Shown here in pieces: positions 8,079 to 14,681 of a DNA stretch of 18,810 nucleotides. Source of the DNA: DATIJJ01 sp039936115. GTDB lineage: Bacteria > Pseudomonadota > Gammaproteobacteria > DSM-16500. The notes below the pieces were generated by a model that was not told the origin of the DNA, ran no database searches, and worked only from the letters and a program-made list of their open reading frames with translations. Position 1 is the stretch's first letter. Every line of letters starts with the position of its first letter. The translations under genes and the position numbers were made by a program. Location: assembly GCA_039936115.1 (NCBI GenBank), contig JBDTIZ010000028.1:1-18810 (forward strand), given 5' to 3'.

Positions 8079-8971
8079 AACTTTAATAAGGCTATTGAAT
8101 GCTATAAACATGCGGGAATCAGTACAGTAGCGTTTAATAAGTTAGGAATACTTTTTGCGTTAAATAAAGAATGGTTAAAAGCAAAAGAATATTTCTCTGC
8201 GGCAGTGAAAGCCGAACCCGATAATGTAGATTACAAAGAAAATGAAGCGCAAGTTAATGCAATACTTCAGGCAAATAAAAAAGTTTTATTGAAGAAAATT
8301 CCTGAACACAACATTCTAAATATACTTGATAACATATTAATCAACCTAACTACTGCGGTAGTAGTTCCAAGGAATTTGGCGAACTGGTCGGCCGAGATGA
8401 GTTGATTACTTTGTTTCAAAAACATCATAGATTAACTTCTTTGCCGCAGGATGAATTGGTAAATGGTAATCTTTATATGACGCAAAATAATTTACCTATG
8501 GCAATCAAATGTTACCAGCGTGTTGAAAAATCAGTAGTCGCATTGAACAAAATGGGTATTGCTTATTATTTATTGCATGAGTGGGATAATGCTAGAGAAT
8601 GCTTTAGAGCAGCAGCTGATGCAAATCCAGCTGATGCTGATTACGCTATCAACTATCAAAAATTAAATAAATTAATTGAAATAATAAAAATACAAAAAGA
8701 ACGCTCCTTAGTAAGTGATATTGATACTTTATTTATTACTGATCCCAAAAAATATCGAGCAGCGTTCTTGTTATCACGGGGGAAATCACCACATCCTTTT
8801 AAGGATTTTGAACAGAATAAAAAACCCCAGAGACGAGGAAGCGTTCCTCTTTCTACACTCGGTCAAAGAAGATTTACTCTGTTTGAAGGTGTTTTTGTGA
8901 AGTCATTGCCGGTCGATCAAAAAGACAAGAAGCCTGCAAAACTCAGCAATCATAATGTGCGAGTAAAATGA
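8079..8971 (+). pseudogene. TPR-repeat protein gene, 5'-truncated and frameshifted
   Basis: Two frames together make one protein. The first (8079-8405) begins abruptly at the IS5 junction with NFNKAIECYKHAG and includes a TPR unit (TVAFNKLGILFALNKEWLKA). The second is open from 8333 and ends at 8971; before its first possible start it already reads FGELVGRDELITLF, so it continues the first protein after a one-base loss near 8333-8370. It holds another TPR unit (VVALNKMGIAYYLLHEWDNA) and a polar basic tail. The two units align over 51 residues without gaps (23 identical), showing an internal duplication. TPR proteins scaffold protein-protein contacts, and in Legionellales many are secreted. 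With neither its own start nor an intact frame it is almost certainly inactive, although the second half could be translated alone. Confidence 0.75.
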
Positions 8972-8973
8972 TG

Positions 8974-9926
8974 CTAACTTAAATCGATAAAGCTTCGTGC
9001 TTGTGTTGCTTTTCGATACGAATGGGAGAGCACAAAAATGTGGGGGGCATCTTGCATTTGATCATATTTAATAATAAGTCTTAGTAAAGACATTAAAATT
9101 AAATGTGAGGCTCTACACAATGAAATTTTATTCCATAAAAATAGCCCTTCACTACAGTTACTCGCATAGTAATATGAAACCAATCCAATATATGCTCTGA
9201 TTCTGGATACATCATCCATTGCAATTCTCGCACATTATCAGCACCATCAGATAAAAATGTAATTTACTTGTTTGGTTGCATTCCTTGATTGACTAACACA
9301 TTCATTAACCGCCTTTTTGGATGAGCATCACATTTTTGAAGAAATCCAAAACGTTTGGGACGTTGTGTTTTTGAAAATGATTCTCCGGCGATAATTTCAA
9401 AATTATTGTTTCTGTTTTTCCAATTTTTTAAATAACCACCATCAATATCAACAGTAATTGGCTTGCCTGGTTTTGGAAACTTATCTCATTCATTTTGGCA
9501 TAGAGAAATATATTCTGGTTTTCCTTCTAACTCTTTTTCCTGTCTTTTTGCAATACTGTGTAGATGATTTCTGATTGTTGCTGCATTTTCTGTTTCACCA
9601 ACGGGTAATACATCTTTTAACATACTTGCAGTTTGTTCAAAATAAATTAATGACGCCCATTTTGTTTCAATATACTGTAATTCCGGACTATTTTTATCAG
9701 ACAGCAAGTCACTTAAGGGGCTGAATGTTTTTGTTTCATGGCAGTTGCAATGAAACAAACGCGGACTAGGCAAATTAACAATGCCAAACAATGTTCGATA
9801 TTGAATTGAATGATATCCCTTTACATTTTGATTTTTGTTACAGTATGCACACTTTCGTTGTGACACAATATGATTTATCGATTGGTATAAAATGATTTTA
9901 GATTGTAAACTCTTTAAAATCTGTTT
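8974..9926 (-). pseudogene. ISKra4-family transposase, decayed
   Basis: Read leftward, the frame from about 9926 to 9489 gives a zinc-finger-like start (CAYCNKNQ) and YRTLFGIVNLPSPRLFHC, SPELQYIETKWASLIYF and LKDVLPVGE, all typical of ISKra4 transposases. A TGA at 9486-9488 interrupts it. The same frame then continues with VDIDGGYLKNW, FEIIAGESFSK and FGFLQ, meets a TAA at 9264-9266, and goes on with TFLSDGADNVRELQ and ILDWFHITMRVTV, which carries the central Asp motif of the DDE domain. After about 9165 a frameshift moves the match to the frame ending at 8974 (SEGLFLWNKISL). With two stops and one frameshift it cannot make a transposase. The exact ends of the element are not visible; the downstream tail is the least certain part. 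Confidence 0.75.
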
Positions 9927-9954
9927 AGATTCCAGCAGAGATATTCCAATAATG

Positions 9955-10574
9955 TTTCATTACATTTATGATGATCCACATCGACGTTATATATTTTATA
10001 TGTATTTGCGACGCAAACATAATTTTCGTATTAAACAAGGTCAACGATAACGAAGAATTCCGAAAGAACTTTTAGTCACCACAAGGCCAGATCATATAAA
10101 TGACCGCAGCGAATTTGGTCATTGGGAAGCTTATTTAATGATCTTTAAAAGAGGCAGAAAAACAAATTTTATTACGTTGAGAGAAAGAAAATCCCGATTC
10201 ATGATTGCTATCAAAAATGAAAATAAAGAAGCTATTGGAACAGCATTTGCAATGATAAAAACATTAACAAAGATAAAAACATCCATTAAATCGATCACGT
10301 TTGATCAAGGAAGTGAATTTAAAAGATATGAGTGGGTATAAAATTGTATTGGTGCAGATTTTATTTTTGTGAACCATCATCGCCATATCAAAAAGGTGCG
10401 ATTGAAAATTGTAATGGAAATATACGAATTAAATTTCAACGAGATTATGATACTGCGAAACTTAAACAACGTGATTTAAATGCAGTTATTAATACTATTA
10501 ATAATCGTCCCTTGAAATGTGTAGGTTATTTAACACCGCACGAAGAATTTTATAAAAAAACGAGCGTGATATAA
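9955..10574 (+). pseudogene. IS30-family transposase, 5'-truncated and inactive
   Basis: Three pieces of one transposase are visible: FHYIYDDPHRR with a TAA at 10048-10050; RPDHINDRSEFGHWEAYLMI to the TAA at 10339-10341 (with FDQGSEF); and, in a shifted frame, YFCEPSSPYQKGAIENCNG and NNRPLKCVGYLTPHEEF to 10574. Order and motifs are those of the IS30 catalytic core. The first catalytic Asp, normally in GHWEGDL, is replaced (GHWEAYL), so it would be dead even without the stops and frameshift; the second Asp (FDQG) and the Glu (AIENCNG) remain. The N-terminal DNA-binding part is missing where the opposing ISKra4 remnant begins, suggesting that element inserted here or a deletion joined them. Confidence 0.8.
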
Positions 10575-10680
10575 GAATAAAAAAAATGAGGATAGGGTTA
10601 ATGGAAAGGCCTTTTAGTAGCAAAAAATTACCATCTAATAATTCTAAGCTTTAAATTGATATACTAAGTTATACACAGTT

Positions 10681-10715
10681 GGGTCTCCTGACATATATGG
10701 AGAAAAGTTTCATTC
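10681..10715 (+). repeat. Left terminal inverted repeat of the Tn3-family transposon
   Basis: Thirty-two of 35 bases match the reverse complement of 17739-17773: 17 identical bases, two mismatches, one match, then AGAAAAGTTTC, one mismatch and TTC. Starting with GGG and with length near 35-38 bases is typical of Tn3 ends. It stops three bases from the oxyR stop codon. Confidence 0.85.
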
Positions 10716-10718
10716 CTT

Positions 10719-11651
10719 TTAGCTGTTAGTTCTGCGGCAAACAATAGGAGTATTAATAACCCTAACCATTTTTTGTTTAGTCATTAATTTTCGAATATGA
10801 TTTACGATATTTTCTAATATGATTTTTTTAGCAGTTGACGGCCTCCAGATTATACCAATAGTTCTCATTGGTTTAGGAGCGCCAAACGATAGATAACAAA
10901 CTCCATCATTTGATCTGCATGCTAGTTTTGGCATCAATGTAATTCCTGCCTTAGATGCAACCATATGCCTTAATGTTTCTAAGCTGGTTGCTCGGAAACT
11001 TTTTGATTCTGATGCGTTGACTCTATGGCATACAGTAAGAGCTTGGTCACGTAAACAATGACCATCTTCAAGTAAAAGCAGAGTTTTGTTTTCTAAATCC
11101 GCTAACTTAGCTGTTTTTCGCTTTGCCAGTGGGTGATTAGCTGGGATAGCTAAAACAAATTCCTCTTCAAATAAGGGCAGAGCAAAAAAATCTTCTTCAA
11201 CGAGGGGGAGGGCTAACAAAGCTCCATCAAGTTTTCCTTGTGAAAGTTTTGTGATTAGATTTGAAGTGGTTTCTTCAGCTAGATAAATTGTAAGCTTAGG
11301 AAATACTTTGGATAACCCAGGAATAATATGGGGCAATAGGTAGGGCGCAAGAGTAGGAATAACGCCCAAATGTAACTCCCCACAAAACGGATCTTTTGCA
11401 TGATTAGCAACTTCTCGCATTGTCTCAATTCGCAAGAGGATATCTCTCGCATGTTGAGTAATTAGCTTGCCAATTTCGGTTAAAAAAACACTTTTATTCG
11501 TACGTTCAATTAACTGTATACCTAGAGTATTTTCAAGTTTTTTTATCTGCATACTTAATGCAGGCTGGCTAACAAAGCAAGTTTCGGCCGCTTTTCCAAA
11601 ATGACAATGGTCAGCTACAGCGACAAGATATTTTAAATCACGTATATTCAT
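10719..11651 (-). CDS. oxyR: OxyR, hydrogen-peroxide-sensing LysR-type regulator
   Basis: Codes for 310 residues from ATG 11651. The N-terminus has the LysR helix-turn-helix (NIRDLKYLVAVADHCHFGKA, then VSQPALSMQIKKLE). The sensor region contains GHCLRDQALTVC, placing the two redox cysteines at 199 and 208, the same positions as in E. coli OxyR, whose disulfide switches on peroxide-defence genes such as catalase and alkyl hydroperoxide reductase. Length is close to the family norm (about 305), with a slightly extended tail ending CRRTNS. No ribosome site precedes the ATG, and the promoter lies so close that the mRNA may be leaderless. It is divergent from the phosphatase-like gene and lies inside the Tn3-type element, an unusual setting for oxyR. 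Redox function should be intact. Confidence 0.92.
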   Translation of the reverse strand: MNIRDLKYLVAVADHCHFGKAAETCFVSQPALSMQIKKLENTLGIQLIERTNKSVFLTEIGKLITQHARDILLRIETMREVANHAKDPFCGELHLGVIPTLAPYLLPHIIPGLSKVFPKLTIYLAEETTSNLITKLSQGKLDGALLALPLVEEDFFALPLFEEEFVLAIPANHPLAKRKTAKLADLENKTLLLLEDGHCLRDQALTVCHRVNASESKSFRATSLETLRHMVASKAGITLMPKLACRSNDGVCYLSFGAPKPMRTIGIIWRPSTAKKIILENIVNHIRKLMTKQKMVRVINTPIVCRRTNS

Positions 11652-11655
11652 AACG

Positions 11656-11692
11656 ATAAGTATAACTTATTGATACAATAAAATCAATCGAT
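11656..11692. promoter_or_regulatory. OxyR operator in the divergent intergenic region
   Basis: Two 15-base sites lie exactly 7 bases apart: ATAAGTATAACTTAT (11656-11670) and ATAAAATCAATCGAT (11678-11692). Against the OxyR pattern ATAGnTnnnAnCTAT-N7-ATAGnTnnnAnCTAT, they match 8 and 7 of the 10 fixed positions. The first is also a perfect palindrome. It overlaps the oxyR promoter, as expected for the self-repression seen in other OxyR systems, and lies upstream of the divergent gene, which OxyR may therefore activate. Confidence 0.6.
11659..11687 (-). promoter_or_regulatory. oxyR promoter, giving a leaderless or nearly leaderless mRNA
   Basis: On the minus strand TTGATT (plus-strand 11682-11687) and TATACT (11659-11664) are 17 bases apart. 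The expected start site, about 7 bases past the -10, is at 11651-11653, on or next to the ATG. No Shine-Dalgarno site is visible before that ATG, which fits. Confidence 0.55.
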
Positions 11693-11757
11693 TTTAGTTA
11701 TCAATCAATCCGCAGCATTCTAACCCTATTATCAAATCTTAAACAGGGGTGGGAGCT

Positions 11758-12831
11758 ATGCTAAATAGATTATTTAAGCAGATTCATTTAGAAAAAATGC
11801 CAGAAAACAAACTAGGCGATGATCGGAAAAAAGAGCTCATTAACCCTGGTATTTTTAGATGTTTAAACGGAAATGATGTTATCACGAGCAGAGTTTCTGA
11901 TCATCATCCCATCATTCATGATGGAGCTTTATTCTGGAATATCATGATGCAAGGGAAAATGCGAAGAGGAAGAGAGGGGGCAAGTTACAATAATGGATTC
12001 GGCTTTATAGAAAATGATAAACAGTACATGAATCGTCTTATGAAGGTTTCCCATGTGATTGCTGAAATTGTATATCGGAATTCTTCTATTGAAACAATTG
12101 GACTTTGCGAAGGCCCAATTCAATCATTGCATTTAAATATTCTGATTCAATCACTCAAAAAATTTCCGTGGATGGAGCGATTTTTACCGTGCGATATATA
12201 TCATAAGCCAAACGTTAAAGGATATCAAAACTGGGGGCTATTAATGCTTTCTGATAAAAATAACAGGGTAAGCGAGGTAAAATGTGATTTTATTGAGCGC
12301 TCAAGCGTTTTCGATAAGATAGCTAATCGTCTTCAATTGTGGAAGATAGCAAAAAATGGAAAGGATAAATATTTTGCGCTGGGACACTTTCCATTTAGTG
12401 GAGATGAATGTGTAGAAGAAAAAACAAATCTTTCACGGTCTGGAAATATATATTGTGAATTAATAAATAATCTTATGAATCGATACGCTAATGATGACTT
12501 CATCTTTTGTGCGGATTTCAATTTTAATCCATATCTAATTAATCAATGGCAAGATCGTGTCTTAGATCAAATTACAAACAATAATAGCATATTACTAACT
12601 ACGGAAGAAAAGAGAACGATTAAAACAGTTACTGTTGATGGGGTATTATTATCCCAAAGAGAAAAGCAAAAATATTATATCTCACGGCCTAACCTAGGTT
12701 TATTTGAAAGGCTAACGCATGAGTATCGCTTATTTAAATCTTATATGGATGAATACTTAGACGAGAATCGACATAAAGATAGCCGGTTGCAGAATGAATA
12801 TGATAAGCGTTTTGGATTGACTCTCTGTTGA
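11758..12831 (+). CDS. Endonuclease/exonuclease/phosphatase-like protein, apparently circularly permuted
   Basis: ATG 11758, with AGGGG eight bases upstream, gives 357 residues; an in-frame GTG at 11749 would add three (numbering here counts from that GTG). Motifs of the Mg-dependent EEP superfamily are present: FWNIMMQG (Asn64), a metal-binding Glu in IGLCEGP (Glu121), NWGLLML (161-167), the His in ALGHFPFSG (His213), CADFNFNP (Asp256, Asn258; usual GDFN) and TVDGVL (Asp297). The final EEP motif, SDHxP, is normally at the C-terminus; here SDHHPI lies at 50-55, just before FWNI, and no SDH follows TVDGVL. The C-terminus instead has about 60 charged helical residues. The substrate may be nucleic acid, a phosphoinositide or another phosphoester. 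It is divergent from oxyR and may be OxyR-controlled. Confidence 0.7.
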   Translation: MLNRLFKQIHLEKMPENKLGDDRKKELINPGIFRCLNGNDVITSRVSDHHPIIHDGALFWNIMMQGKMRRGREGASYNNGFGFIENDKQYMNRLMKVSHVIAEIVYRNSSIETIGLCEGPIQSLHLNILIQSLKKFPWMERFLPCDIYHKPNVKGYQNWGLLMLSDKNNRVSEVKCDFIERSSVFDKIANRLQLWKIAKNGKDKYFALGHFPFSGDECVEEKTNLSRSGNIYCELINNLMNRYANDDFIFCADFNFNPYLINQWQDRVLDQITNNNSILLTTEEKRTIKTVTVDGVLLSQREKQKYYISRPNLGLFERLTHEYRLFKSYMDEYLDENRHKDSRLQNEYDKRFGLTLC

Positions 12832-12844
12832 AATTTTAATATTT

Positions 12845-12921
12845 CATAGTAGTCTTATTCTCAGAATAGATATCTCATGGTAGAGTAGAGGTAATAAAAT
12901 CGGTAAAAAGGACTACCCATG
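12845..12921. promoter_or_regulatory. Dyads before the ORF6N gene, candidate recombination or operator site
   Basis: The 87 bases between the phosphatase-like gene and the ORF6N gene hold several symmetries: CATAGTAG (12845-12852) and CATGGTAG (12876-12883) in direct orientation, the palindrome TATTCTCAGAATA (12856-12868), and CTACCCATG (12913-12921), almost the reverse complement of CATGGTAG. In Tn3 elements with a tyrosine recombinase the resolution site lies close upstream of the recombinase operon, so this is the best candidate. A good ribosome site (AAGGA) for ATG 12919 lies at the right edge. The function is inference. Confidence 0.3.
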
Positions 12922-13451
12922 CCAACAAACACGGCTGTAGAGGTCGCCAAACAGATTGAAAAACGTGTCATTTTAGATGCTGATTTATCGGCTCTTTATG
13001 GAGTCACCACTAAGCGACTCAACGAGCAAGTTAAACGAAATAAGGAAAGATTTCCAGCCGATTTTATGTTTCAGCTAACATCGGCTGAAAAACAGGAGGT
13101 GGTCGCAATTTGCGACCACCTTTCCAGCCTAAAATTCTCCCGAACTACCCCTTTGCTTTTACTGAACACGGCGCCATCATGGCTGCTAGCGTGCTCAACA
13201 CGCCACACGCAATTGAAGTTAGCGTCCTAGTTGTTCGAACATTTGTTAAGTTAAGACAGATGCTTGCTGCACATAAAGAATTACGCCATAAGTTAGTTGA
13301 GCTAGAGCGAAAGGTGGAAGATCATGATGGTGCAATTAGAAATTTAATCACGGCTATTCATCAGCTGATGGAACCTCCTACTCCGCCAAATAAACTCCCT
13401 ATTGGATTCGCCCCCTGGTCTGAAGAAACAGAAAACAGCTCAAATGAATAA
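12919..13451 (+). pseudogene. ORF6N-domain (KilA-N-like DNA-binding) protein gene with a frameshift
   Basis: The frame from ATG 12919 starts as an ORF6N protein: KRVILDADLSALYGVTTKRL, then NEQVKRNKERFPADFMFQL, then EVVAICDHLSSLKFS. Near 13140-13155 the match jumps to another frame, YPFAFTEHGAIMAASVLN, then VVRTFVKLRQMLAAHKEL and a coiled-coil tail to 13451. One lost base explains this. The two parts make a normal ORF6N protein of about 177 residues; such proteins are DNA-binding factors of phages and mobile elements, some acting as antirepressors. It has a good ribosome site and its stop overlaps the recombinase start by 8 bases, so it is the first gene of the recombinase-transposase operon. 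It is probably inactive unless the shift is a sequencing error. Confidence 0.8.
13097..13121. repeat. Perfect 12-bp inverted repeat inside the ORF6N gene
   Basis: AGGTGGTCGCAA, one T, and TTGCGACCACCT make a 25-base perfect palindrome, about 25-35 bases before the frameshift. It encodes EVVAICDHL, which is conserved in ORF6N proteins, so the symmetry may be largely a by-product of the protein sequence; it could still cause polymerase slippage. Confidence 0.6.
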
Positions 13452-14679
13452 AAAAGTTGGGTCAACTGAGATAGTTAAACCCCTATTTCTGATCAATACT
13501 GATACCAGTCATATTGGCGACCAAATTATTCAATTTGCAATGGACGATTATAATAAAGCCATTGGAGCGGCATTAATTGATGCTAAAAATGATGCTGAAG
13601 CAATTTCAGCTTTTCTAAGTGAGTTTCGCGAATCGCCACTAACATTACAATCTTATGCAAAAGAAATTGAACGATTATTATTGTGGTGTATTCACGTTGC
13701 CAAGATAAATATTTCCAGTTTACGGCGCAATCATTTAATGGAGTATCAAGAATTTGTAAAGAGCCCACAGCCAAGAAAAATATGGTGCGGTCCAAAAGTA
13801 TCGCGGCGATTAAAAGATGGAACAATTAATCCTGCTTGGCGTACTTTTAGTAAAGGACTTTCTCCCACAACATTAAATAAAACCATCACCATTCTTGATT
13901 CTTTTTTTAATTATTTAGTACAAACAAATTATTTAACAGGAAATCCGCTTGCCGTTGATCGACGGCGAAAAAAACGAAATCGTAGTCAATCGAAAATTAT
14001 TGATCGTTATTTGGAATTGGATGAAATTCATGCTGTACTGAACGCACTAACAGAATACCCTATTAAAGATGACGATCACCAGTTTCAAGTCATCCGCGCG
14101 CGTTATATTATCTTATTACTGTTTTACACTGGACTAAGAATCGCTGAGGCCGCTCAACATTCTATGGGGAACTTTATTCAACGTGAAGGAAATTGGTTTT
14201 TACGCGTTATCGGCAAAGGAAAAAAATTGCGTGAAATCCCCGTTCCGGATGAGTTATTAAAAACGCTCGCAGAATTTCGGCTAAAAGTCGACCTCCCCTC
14301 TCCTCAACCACAATTCAGAGAGAAAACGCCCCTTATCCCTATGCAGAATCTAAAACAGTCTATTAGCACACGACGTATTGATCAAATTTTGAAATGGGCA
14401 TTTAACCTAGGGGCAAATAAGCTTGAGTTTATTCACCCTAGAAAAGCTTACAAATTACGATCTGCATCAGCTCATTGGTTACGCCATAGTTATGTGACAT
14501 GCCTACTAGATTCTGGTGCACCCCTTAAAGTAGCTCAAGAAAATGCTGGTCACACTGATATTGGCACCACGATGCATTATCGACATGTGGCACAAGCAGA
14601 TAGACATGAGGCAACACGACAATTATCATTGGCTACTCCTAAAACCAAGCAGAAAATGAAAAGTCATAATAAGAATTAG
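13444..14679 (+). CDS. Tyrosine recombinase, likely cointegrate resolvase of the Tn3-type element
   Basis: The start is probably ATG 13444 (411 residues), overlapping the ORF6N stop; the open frame begins earlier at TTG 13402 (numbering here counts from that TTG). An N-terminal SAM-like core-binding domain (about 60-185: SPLTLQSYAKEIERLLLWC, then LSPTTLNKTITILDSFFNYL) is followed by a catalytic domain with every expected residue: Arg246 (YTGLRIAEA), Lys in VIGKGKKLREIPVP, His358 and Arg361 (HWLRHSY), His384 (NAGHTDIGTT) and Tyr393 (MHYRHV). These enzymes cut and rejoin DNA through a phosphotyrosine bond without net hydrolysis. Lying two bases before tnpA, it most likely resolves cointegrates in the manner of TnpI. 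It is longer than the TnpI of Tn4430, and Lys-rich basic patches (DRRRKKRNR) flank the domain boundary. It looks intact. Confidence 0.88.
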   Translation: MNKKVGSTEIVKPLFLINTDTSHIGDQIIQFAMDDYNKAIGAALIDAKNDAEAISAFLSEFRESPLTLQSYAKEIERLLLWCIHVAKINISSLRRNHLMEYQEFVKSPQPRKIWCGPKVSRRLKDGTINPAWRTFSKGLSPTTLNKTITILDSFFNYLVQTNYLTGNPLAVDRRRKKRNRSQSKIIDRYLELDEIHAVLNALTEYPIKDDDHQFQVIRARYIILLLFYTGLRIAEAAQHSMGNFIQREGNWFLRVIGKGKKLREIPVPDELLKTLAEFRLKVDLPSPQPQFREKTPLIPMQNLKQSISTRRIDQILKWAFNLGANKLEFIHPRKAYKLRSASAHWLRHSYVTCLLDSGAPLKVAQENAGHTDIGTTMHYRHVAQADRHEATRQLSLATPKTKQKMKSHNKN

Positions 14680-14681
14680 CG

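Noticed and set aside
8974..9219. An 81-codon minus-strand frame as a separate small gene
   Set aside because: Its N-terminal part overlaps the ISKra4 transposase in a shifted frame and its later part looks like that transposase's continuation, so it is counted in the remnant.
13402..13443. TTG start for the tyrosine recombinase
   Set aside because: It lies deep in the ORF6N frame; ATG 13444, overlapping that gene's stop, fits coupled translation and loses only non-conserved residues.
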